Below, in pieces: positions 1 through 4,595 of a DNA stretch of 6,469 bases (the first letter of the stretch is position 1; every line of letters starts with the position of its first letter). Origin of the DNA: Akkermansiaceae bacterium UBA4145 (lineage in GTDB: Bacteria; Verrucomicrobiota; Verrucomicrobiia; Verrucomicrobiales; Akkermansiaceae). The position numbers and the translations under genes are program-made. The stretch covers positions 1 through 6,469 of the forward strand of contig DFWB01000117.1 in NCBI GenBank assembly GCA_002380675.1, read 5' to 3'. The notes under the pieces are model-generated. The model did not search any database. It was not told the origin of the DNA and saw only the letters and a program-made list of their open reading frames with translations.

Positions 1-711
1 ATCGCAATGGACGGAGGAACAAGCTTTAAGGCTGGTCTCTTCCTTCTCCCTGTTGGAACGCTTAACGAGACTCATGAGCCCGACACCTTCTATGGTGTGG
101 AGCGGAATCCGGTTGAAAAGAACATCATTCCTACGACTTGGTGGGAAGCTGGTCTTGGTCTGAGCGGTAGCACCGAGGCAATTAAGTGGGACGTCGCAGT
201 TCACTCCGGCCTGTCAGTTCCTGATTCCTACAAGATTCGTAGCGGACGTAAGAAGGTTGCTGAAGCACCTGCAGAGGATGCTGCCGTCACTGGTCGCGTC
301 ACTTACAGTGGCAGCGGTTTCCAGGTCGCTGGTTTCGCTCAGTATCAGAGTGATATCACTCAGGGAAGAGACGGAGCCGATGCTACTCTGATTGGTGCCA
401 CACTTGACGCCAATATTGGGGGTCTCCGCCTCCGTGGTCTCGTGTCCAGCTGGGACATCGGCGGTGCAGCCGCTGCAGCAGCCGGCGCTGATGAGCAGTG
501 GGGATACTTCATTGAGCCTTCCTACAAGCTCAGCGACAACTTGGGAGTATTTGCCCGCTACGCCGAGTATCAGGATTACACTGGCGACACCACTGACGTG
601 GTAACCGTAGGTGTGAACTACTGGCCTATCGACAACGTCGTCTTCAAAGCTGATTACAATGATGCTGGTGGCAACGAGTCCTTCAACCTCGGGGTTGGAT
701 ACAGTTTCTAA
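1..711 (+). CDS. Porin-like outer-membrane beta-barrel protein, 3' part only
   Basis: The frame is open from base 1, so the real start lies outside the window. The ATG at 7 is unlikely to be the start because it falls inside the barrel domain and no signal peptide follows it. About 236 residues are present and end at a TAA. The visible part has alternating polar/hydrophobic strands, many Gly, Tyr and Trp residues, and a C-terminal Tyr-Ser-Phe. A terminal aromatic residue is the usual recognition signal for outer-membrane barrel assembly. Near the visible N-terminus is the block F-Y-G-V-E-R-N-P-V-E-K-N-I-I-P-T-T-W-W-E. I recall this block from a group of uncharacterised bacterial porins, often annotated as porin or hypothetical protein. 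Residues around 156-163 form an alanine-rich run, probably in a loop. The role is most likely diffusion of small solutes across the outer membrane; the substrate is unknown. It is co-oriented with the flavin module downstream, but a gap of about 190 bases separates them. Confidence 0.75.
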   Translation: MAMDGGTSFKAGLFLLPVGTLNETHEPDTFYGVERNPVEKNIIPTTWWEAGLGLSGSTEAIKWDVAVHSGLSVPDSYKIRSGRKKVAEAPAEDAAVTGRVTYSGSGFQVAGFAQYQSDITQGRDGADATLIGATLDANIGGLRLRGLVSSWDIGGAAAAAAGADEQWGYFIEPSYKLSDNLGVFARYAEYQDYTGDTTDVVTVGVNYWPIDNVVFKADYNDAGGNESFNLGVGYSF

Positions 712-722
712 AATTTGAACAC

Positions 723-744
723 TGCGTAGATTGCTACGCGTTTT
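723..744 (+). terminator. Short hairpin with T-run after the porin gene
   Basis: GCGTAG (724-729) and CTACGC (734-739) pair perfectly around the 4-base loop ATTG. A T-G wobble closes the stem outside, and TTTT (741-744) follows directly. It sits 12 bases past the porin stop, where a terminator is expected. The stem is short (6-7 pairs) and the T-run is only four bases, so it would be a weak terminator. It also overlaps the start of the proposed gene remnant. Confidence 0.35.
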
Positions 745-758
745 CATACTCATAACTC

Positions 759-794
759 TGGTCGCCGCCACCCCTCACGGGTTGGCGGCGACTA
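759..794. other. GC-rich perfect inverted repeat (10 bp arms)
   Basis: GTCGCCGCCA (761-770) is the exact reverse complement of TGGCGGCGAC (783-792). Inside it, CCC (771-773) can pair with GGG (779-781), leaving a 5-base loop and one bulged T. Bases 759-760 and 793-794 extend the stem by one wobble and one T-A pair. No T-run follows on the plus strand, so it is not a classical intrinsic terminator. It could be a Rho-independent-like pause, an mRNA-stabilising 3' hairpin for the porin transcript, or a by-product of the alanine codons in the signal-peptide remnant it lies within. Confidence 0.45.
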
Positions 795-845
795 CGGTTT
801 ATCGGGGTTGGGGAAAGTAAGATTTCATCCGAATTCGCCTGTAAA

Positions 846-874
846 TTTGCGTATAGGAACACCCGCCCTACACT
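846..874 (+). promoter_or_regulatory. Weak sigma-70-like promoter candidate for the flavin module
   Basis: TTTGCG (846-851) and TACACT (869-874) are separated by exactly 17 bases and match the -35 and -10 consensus at 3/6 and 4/6 positions. Transcription would start near 881, giving a leader of about 20 bases before the ATG at 902. No clear Shine-Dalgarno sequence is visible before that ATG. This is the best-placed candidate in the gap, but matches of this quality are common by chance. Confidence 0.25.
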
Positions 875-901
875 AAAGCATCAGCACCTCGAATTCATCC
901 A

Positions 902-1414
902 ATGCACCATCTACTCACCTTAACATTCCTCCTCGTTCTGACCATCGGAGTAGAGGCTGGAACGACGGTATACCAGAAACCCTCAGACTTCATCCGTTCC
1001 GCCTGTGGTGGACAAGTGCCCACCACCAAGTATCTGACCCTCTCCTCCTCAAATCAGAGTAGGATCCAACGGCTCATGGGGCATGAATATCGCCCTGCAA
1101 GAGTCCGTTACTGGACCTACAAGGGTAAGATGGTCGTCATCCTCGACGAGATCGGAAAGACACGCCCGATTACCACTGGATTTGTGGTTAGTGGAGGAAA
1201 AATCGAGTCGGTCAAAATGCTGATCTACCGCGAAACGATTGGTGCAGAAGTGCGACGGACATCGTTTACCAACCAGTTCAAAGGCGCGGTGCTCGGGTCC
1301 AATGGAAAGCTGAGCCGGCGGGTAAACAATATTGCAGGCGCCACTCTTTCCACACGCGCTATGATGGAAATGGGACGAGTGGCCCTCTATCTCGACCAGA
1401 TCCGTCCCAAGTAG
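902..1414 (+). CDS. Secreted FMN-binding-domain protein, likely covalently flavinylated
   Basis: The protein has 170 residues. Residues 1-19 form a signal peptide (hydrophobic T-L-T-F-L-L-V-L-T-I-G core, then V-E-A-G), so it acts outside the cytoplasm. The rest matches a small FMN-binding-domain family (FMN_bind). Landmarks are R-V-R-Y-W (67-71), a V-I-L-D-E-I-G-K-T-R-P-I-T block (79-91), G-F-V-V, Y-R-E-T (109-112), F-T-N-Q-F-K-G (122-128) and the C-terminal attachment motif A-G-A-T-L-S-T (145-151). In related proteins such as NqrC and RnfG, the Thr of this motif (here Thr148) is joined to FMN by ApbE, and an ApbE gene follows two genes downstream. The oddity is that the usual Asp and Ser of the motif are Asn142 and Ala145. 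The gene ends 6 bases before the PepSY-type gene, implying an operon. Its expected role is a periplasmic one-electron or two-electron carrier. No strong ribosome-binding site is seen, but the signal peptide fits the ATG at 902. Confidence 0.85.
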   Translation: MHHLLTLTFLLVLTIGVEAGTTVYQKPSDFIRSACGGQVPTTKYLTLSSSNQSRIQRLMGHEYRPARVRYWTYKGKMVVILDEIGKTRPITTGFVVSGGKIESVKMLIYRETIGAEVRRTSFTNQFKGAVLGSNGKLSRRVNNIAGATLSTRAMMEMGRVALYLDQIRPK

Positions 1415-1420
1415 GTAGAA

Positions 1421-2182
1421 ATGGGTAAGGATCGGCCCAGAAAAAAGGGCCGAAGGCCGGGGCCGCGGAAGTGGCATCGTCAATGGCATCGGTATCTCGG
1501 TGCTGTATTTGCACTCCCTCTCCTCTGGCTGACTGTCAGTGGACTCCTTCTCCAACACGGAGAGCGGCTTGGACTTACGGAGAAAAAAGTGAGTTCAGCA
1601 TGGTTGCTGAAGCGCTACAATCAGATCCCAGTGGGGGTCCCCTCAGTGACAGATGCAGGTCGTTTTCTAGTTGCTGAATGGGGAGGTCAGATCTTTGTAG
1701 ATGACAGACTTCTTGAGGAGAGCGGGGTTCTGACCGGTGCCGTGGCATTGCCGGCTGAATTGGTGGTGGCAACCGAGAATGAAATTTTCGTATATGATTC
1801 GCAGGGGCTTTACCTTGATCGGCTCGGCGAAGAGTCTCTCCCGGCCGTTCCTCTTACGGGGATAGGCCTTGATTCCGACAACCGAATACATCTCGAAACT
1901 GCTGCCGGGCAACACGTCCTAGGTGAAGGGTTCCTTGATTTTGAGGAGGCGTCTCCTGAGGCTGTGGTTGCTTGGAGCAGTCTCAGAGAGGGGAATAAGG
2001 AGCTGGACCCGCTGCAGCAGATTCTGGTGGAGGGTTCGGAATTCACATGGTCGCGGGTGATCACCGACTTGCACAGTGGAAGTTTGTTAGGGAAAACGGG
2101 CCGCTTCTTCGTTGATCTGACCGGGGTCGCGGTCATCGTTCTCACAGTGCTTGGGATTCGCCTCCTTTTCAGGAGAAAATGA
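1421..2182 (+). CDS. PepSY-type two-helix membrane protein, partner of the FMN-binding protein
   Basis: The protein has 253 residues. A strongly basic N-terminus (residues 1-24) suggests that end stays in the cytoplasm. Helix 1 spans about 26-44 (Y-L-G-A-V-F-A-L-P-L-L-W-L-T-V-S-G-L-L-L), followed by Q-H-G. A soluble, probably periplasmic region covers about 50-205. D-L-H-S-G-S-L-L-G-K-T-G-R-F (216-229) then leads into helix 2 (about 229-249). The H-R-x-L-G start and D-L-H-S-G end are hallmarks of PepSY-associated membrane proteins. It is shorter than the four-helix reductases of that group. His19, His23, His46 and His218 lie near the membrane faces and could bind heme or contact redox partners; this is an inference, based on heme-binding relatives. 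The gene starts 6 bases after the FMN-binding gene with a modest AGG upstream, and its TGA overlaps the ATG of apbE by 4 bases. The likely role is passing electrons between the membrane and the flavoprotein. Confidence 0.8.
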   Translation: MGKDRPRKKGRRPGPRKWHRQWHRYLGAVFALPLLWLTVSGLLLQHGERLGLTEKKVSSAWLLKRYNQIPVGVPSVTDAGRFLVAEWGGQIFVDDRLLEESGVLTGAVALPAELVVATENEIFVYDSQGLYLDRLGEESLPAVPLTGIGLDSDNRIHLETAAGQHVLGEGFLDFEEASPEAVVAWSSLREGNKELDPLQQILVEGSEFTWSRVITDLHSGSLLGKTGRFFVDLTGVAVIVLTVLGIRLLFRRK

Positions 2183-3129
2183 CGAGCTTCATGAATCGCC
2201 GAAAGACTCTTTCCCTTCTTGGTGCAACGACTGCAGCATCCCTGGTGGGAGGTGGTTGCCAGCGAAGGGAAGTTCAAGAAGTGGCTCGCTGGCGCGGGGT
2301 TCTTTTTAATTCCGACGTGGATATGGCACTCCATGCCCTCCCGAGGACAGTTGCAGAGGCGCTGATCAGGGAGTGTGAGGTGGAAATGCTGAGGCTCGAG
2401 AACTTGTTTTCGCTCTACCTTCCCGATTCGCCTCTTTCTCGTCTTAATCGGACGGGGCGCCTTGACGATCCTCCCCCGGAACTTGTGGACCTTGTGCGCA
2501 AGGCCCTGCTTGTCGCGGAACGCTCGGGAGGAGCCTTTGATCCCACTATCCAGCCCTACTGGACTTGGTTGCGTGAGGCGGTAGAAACTACCGGAACTAT
2601 CAATCCCGAGGCGCAGGCACAGTTACTGGAGAAGGTGGACTTCCGGCAGGTGCGTTGCGGCGAGGGGGAGTTGAGCTTTGGCCGGGAGGGAATGGCCCTG
2701 ACCTTGAATGGCCTTTCGCAGGGATGGATCACCGATCGGGCGAGCGAGATCCTGCGTGACGGGGGAGCGCAGCACTGCCTCGTGAATCTTGGTGAATTCT
2801 ACGGCCTCGGAACTCAGCCCTCTGGAGAGGACTGGATTGTGGGGCTGCGGGGCGTGGAGGGAGAGGAAATCGCCTTGCGGAATCGCGCCCTCGCGGTCTC
2901 CTCGGGGGCCGGGCTTTACTTTGGAACAGGAGATCGCCGGAATCACATTATTGATCCACGCACTGGGGATTGTGTGGAGGCCCGGAAGGTCGTGGCAGTG
3001 ACCGCTCCCGAGGCCTGGCTTGCCGATGCTCTTTCCACGGCGTGTTCGGTTCTTGAGGAAGAGAAAGCGCGAGATCTTATCGCGCAGTGGGAGGATGTGG
3101 AGTTGTTCATCCACAAAACTGGACGATAA
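2179..3129 (+). CDS. apbE: FAD:protein FMN transferase (ApbE family), exported
   Basis: The protein has 316 residues, close to the usual ApbE length. ApbE uses FAD and Mg2+ to attach FMN to a Thr of target proteins, releasing AMP. Family blocks appear in order: F-S-L-Y-x-P-D-S-x-L-S-R-L-N (77-90), S-G-G-A-F-D-P-T (116-123), L-N-G-L-S-Q-G-W-I-T-D-R (176-187), L-V-N-L-G-E (201-206), A-V-S-S-G (239-243), N-H-I-I-D-P-R-T-G (255-263) and A-D-A-L-S-T-A (282-288). The last holds the Asp and Thr that bind metal in characterised ApbEs. The usual N-terminal M-G-T is absent (V-L-F-N-S-D instead), and G-G-D is L-G-E; both fit the subgroup paired with PepSY/FMN_bind genes as I recall it. The N-terminus has N-R-R-K-T-L and Cys27 after G-G-G, suggesting a Tat-exported lipoprotein. 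ATG 2179 overlaps the upstream stop, with AGGAG at 2171-2175; the ATG at 2191 is the alternative. The upstream FMN-binding protein is its probable target. Confidence 0.92.
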   Translation: MTSFMNRRKTLSLLGATTAASLVGGGCQRREVQEVARWRGVLFNSDVDMALHALPRTVAEALIRECEVEMLRLENLFSLYLPDSPLSRLNRTGRLDDPPPELVDLVRKALLVAERSGGAFDPTIQPYWTWLREAVETTGTINPEAQAQLLEKVDFRQVRCGEGELSFGREGMALTLNGLSQGWITDRASEILRDGGAQHCLVNLGEFYGLGTQPSGEDWIVGLRGVEGEEIALRNRALAVSSGAGLYFGTGDRRNHIIDPRTGDCVEARKVVAVTAPEAWLADALSTACSVLEEEKARDLIAQWEDVELFIHKTGR

Positions 3130-3163
3130 AGACCAGATGGGGGCAAAGCGAGCACCCCTCTTG

Positions 3164-3193
3164 ACCCTGCACGTTTGCAGGGTAGGCTCCCTG
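3164..3193 (+). promoter_or_regulatory. Hairpin before the small membrane-protein gene, with an alternative pairing
   Basis: ACCCTGCA (3164-3171) and TGCAGGGT (3176-3183) form a perfect 8-pair stem with loop CGTT. The right arm can instead pair downstream: CAGGG (3178-3182) with CCCTG (3189-3193). The two structures exclude each other and end 11 and 1 bases before the ATG at 3195. The first leaves the weak AGG (3184-3186) free and the second covers it. There is no T-run, so it is not an ordinary terminator of the apbE operon. It could be a translation-controlling leader, an mRNA end-stabilising hairpin, or chance. Confidence 0.35.
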
Positions 3194-3194
3194 T

Positions 3195-3569
3195 ATGCGC
3201 AATCTCTGTTTCTTGTGTTCGGGGGCTCTCATCGTTCTGGGCTTGGTAGGGTATCTGGGCTGGGAGGCCCTCGGGGCCAGTAAGCAGTCCGTTACCGCGC
3301 TGATTCCGGCATTTGTCGGGGTGCCGATGCTCCTTGGGGGGTTGGTGGCCCTGAAGAGCACCATGGCGGGGATGCATATCGCGGTGCTGTTCTCCGCCTT
3401 GGGAGCTCTCGCTGGTCTGGGTCGCTTGATTCCCACTGCGATCAAGGGAGAACTCACTGGGCCAGGGCCTGTGTTAATTGCCATCATGGCCGCGATCTGC
3501 CTGTTTTTCACCGTGATGGCGATCCGTTCCTTCAAGGCGGCTCGGCGCGCCCGGGAGGCGTCCGTGTAA
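3195..3569 (+). CDS. Small four-helix membrane protein of unknown function
   Basis: I do not recognise a characterised family. The protein has 124 residues, with four hydrophobic segments at about 5-23, 33-53, 60-78 and 92-110, and a basic tail (K-A-A-R-R-A-R) that should face the cytoplasm. The T-A-L-I-P-A-F-V-G-V stretch (34-43) in helix 2, followed by L-L-G-G-L, resembles small uncharacterised membrane proteins that I associate with Planctomycetes/Verrucomicrobia genomes; this is from memory only. Loop residues such as K-S-T-M-A-G-M-H are short, leaving no soluble domain. It lies 65 bases after apbE on the same strand, with a hairpin in between, so it may share the transcript or have its own control. 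Only a weak AGG at 3184-3186 precedes the ATG. Frame, composition and regular helix spacing support a real gene. No link to the flavin module is shown beyond adjacency. Confidence 0.65.
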   Translation: MRNLCFLCSGALIVLGLVGYLGWEALGASKQSVTALIPAFVGVPMLLGGLVALKSTMAGMHIAVLFSALGALAGLGRLIPTAIKGELTGPGPVLIAIMAAICLFFTVMAIRSFKAARRAREASV

Positions 3570-3605
3570 AGCCAGGAGGAGCCCTGAGGCTAGGTGCCGT
3601 CGGGG

Positions 3606-3629
3606 AAAAGCTGGCCCCGCGGGTGGCCA
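3606..3629 (-). terminator. Second terminator-like hairpin for the minus-strand gene
   Basis: TGGCC (3612-3616) pairs with GGCCA (3625-3629). Read on the minus strand the stem is followed by GC and then TTTT (plus-strand AAAA at 3606-3609). It lies downstream of the stronger hairpin at 3638-3660 and could serve as a back-up. The stem is only 5 pairs, so it is weak on its own. Confidence 0.35.
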
Positions 3630-3633
3630 ACGC

Positions 3634-3660
3634 AAAACGTCGGCAGGGGACCCGCCGACG
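3634..3660 (-). terminator. Intrinsic terminator of the Bax-inhibitor-family gene
   Basis: CGTCGGC (3638-3644) and GCCGACG (3654-3660) form a perfect 7-pair GC-rich stem with a 9-base loop. On the minus strand it is followed at once by TTTT (plus-strand AAAA, 3634-3637). It lies 32 bases past the stop of the minus-strand gene at 3693. On the plus strand no T-run follows, so the hairpin is directional and serves the minus-strand gene. Confidence 0.6.
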
Positions 3661-3692
3661 CTAGCAGCTATTGTGTCCGTTAAGGGGAGGAT

Positions 3693-4415
3693 CTAGTCGC
3701 TGCCCCGGAGGATCATGAGAATTCTCAGGACGTAGAAGAAGAGCATCGCCACGCTGGCAAAGAGGCCGAGCGAAGCCGCAACATATTGCTCGGTACCGTA
3801 GTGGTGGATGATGTTACTAGTGCTCCAGAGAATAGAGGCGGCAGCGAGAAGGACCATCGCGCCCGAAAAGAAAAGGCCAAGGCTGAAGCCCATGAAGAAG
3901 GAGAGCACGATGGTAACGACGGCTACGAGGAAGCCGACCTTGATAATCCCCCCGAGGAAGGAGAAATCCTTCTTGGTTGAAAAGGCAATAAAGGTCAATC
4001 CGGCAAACATGGCAGCTGTGATCATTCCGGCCTGTCCGATCAGATCCGGAGCATTGAGGAATTGGGGGCTGGCCGCGACGAGGAGAATTGGAAGAAACAC
4101 GACAGCCTCGGCTATCACGAAGAGGCCAAGACCCGCATATTGCATTCCCTTGCTGGTAGAGGTCAGGGCCCATTTGTTGGCCAGGTAGGAGGCCAGCATG
4201 AATCCGCCGAGGACGAAGAGCATACTGTAGGGGCTTTGTGCCAGAAGCCCCATCACCTTGGAGTCGATGTCAGGAATCTGGAAGAGGGCAAGCTCGATCA
4301 GGATGAAGGCCCCGACGGCAGCGGCGAGGTGTCCATAGGTCCGGCGAATAAAGGTGGCGCGGACGTCCACGGGAGCGGCGGCCACGACGTAAGGGTTCTG
4401 GTAGCTCTCAAACAT
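3693..4415 (-). CDS. Bax inhibitor-1 family (YbhL/YccA-like) inner-membrane protein
   Basis: The protein has 240 residues and seven predicted helices at about 28-46, 64-80, 92-112, 128-146, 156-174, 180-197 and 211-233, the size and topology of bacterial BI-1 proteins. Family features are F-I-R-R-T-Y-G-H-L (22-30) before helix 1, T-F-I-A-F-S-T-K-K-D-F-S-F-L-G-G (141-156), and I-L-W-S-T-S-N-I-I-H-H-Y (195-206) followed by Y-V-A-A-S-L-G-L-F. Characterised members act as calcium leak channels (YetJ) or bind FtsH (YccA). The Asp residues that are common in helices 6 and 7 and form the pH sensor of YetJ appear here as Ser199 and Ala220. The frame stays open to 4898, but the ATG ending at 4415 is preferred: the protein then begins as relatives do, a good promoter lies just upstream, and the extension would run antisense into the helicase gene. 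There is no clear Shine-Dalgarno sequence. Confidence 0.9.
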   Translation of the reverse strand: MFESYQNPYVVAAAPVDVRATFIRRTYGHLAAAVGAFILIELALFQIPDIDSKVMGLLAQSPYSMLFVLGGFMLASYLANKWALTSTSKGMQYAGLGLFVIAEAVVFLPILLVAASPQFLNAPDLIGQAGMITAAMFAGLTFIAFSTKKDFSFLGGIIKVGFLVAVVTIVLSFFMGFSLGLFFSGAMVLLAAASILWSTSNIIHHYGTEQYVAASLGLFASVAMLFFYVLRILMILRGSD

Positions 4416-4448
4416 GATTTTGGAGGAAAAGATTCTTTCGTTACGGGA

Positions 4449-4477
4449 AATATAATCCCTGTTCACCGGGAGCGCAA
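4449..4477 (-). promoter_or_regulatory. Sigma-70-like promoter of the Bax-inhibitor-family gene
   Basis: On the minus strand, TTGCGC (complement of 4472-4477) and TATATT (complement of 4449-4454) lie exactly 17 bases apart. They match the -35 consensus at 3/6 positions, including the TTG, and the -10 at 5/6. The start of transcription would fall near 4442, giving a leader of about 27 bases before the ATG at 4415. The position and the good -10 box support the short form of that gene. Confidence 0.5.
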
Positions 4478-4595
4478 GAAGAGTGGGGCAGTGCGGCAGG
4501 ACAATTGCGGCCGGCTCGCCAGAAGAATTCGCCTCCGCAGTTGATATTCGTCTTTTCCCAGCGCGCAGCTTTCGTAGGGTGTCGTCCCATACGAA

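Larger units (their letters stand above)
722..844 (+). pseudogene. Probable remnant of a second FMN-binding-protein gene (signal peptide and first residues)
   Basis: In the frame of 731 (TTG CTA CGC ...) this stretch reads as a signal-peptide-like segment. It has a basic start L-R-R-L-L-R, a hydrophobic core V-F-I-L-I-T-L-V-A-A, then G-L-A-A. Next come T-T-V-Y-R-G-W-G-K, a TAA at 818-820, and in the same frame D-F-I-R-I-R-L and a second TAA at 842-844. The intact gene at 902 begins the same way: hydrophobic leader, E-A-G-T-T-V-Y-Q-K-P-S, then D-F-I-R. The shared residues use mostly different synonymous codons (ACT ACG GTT TAT against ACG ACG GTA TAC), while 824-841 is nearly identical in DNA to the stretch encoding F-I-R-S-A-C. 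No ATG is present, two stops interrupt it, and I see no homology after 844. It looks like the decayed 5' end of a diverged paralogue. Chance similarity, or a tiny secreted peptide starting at TTG 731, are the alternatives. Confidence 0.45.

Noticed and set aside
214..771. Minus-strand open frame of 185 codons opposite the porin gene
   Set aside because: It mirrors the porin's codons, its translation shows no domain or signal, and it runs past the porin end into the gap.
824..1010. Two near-identical DNA stretches (824-841 and 989-1006) as a possible direct-repeat regulatory site
   Set aside because: The match coincides with the F-I-R coding block shared by the gene and the proposed remnant, so common descent of coding sequence explains it better than an operator repeat.
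1049..1558. Minus-strand open frame of 169 codons across the FMN-binding and PepSY-type genes
   Set aside because: It is a shadow of two well-supported plus-strand genes and has no recognisable domain or ribosome-binding site.
2943..3535. Overlapping minus-strand frames opposite the apbE end and the small membrane-protein gene
   Set aside because: They overlap each other in different frames and have Pro/Arg-rich composition typical of reverse-strand translation. The plus-strand frame has clean transmembrane segments.
4541..4570. TTGATA at 4541-4546 as the -35 box of a helicase promoter
   Set aside because: It matches 5/6 of the consensus, but no acceptable -10 box lies 16-19 bases downstream, where the sequence is GC-rich.
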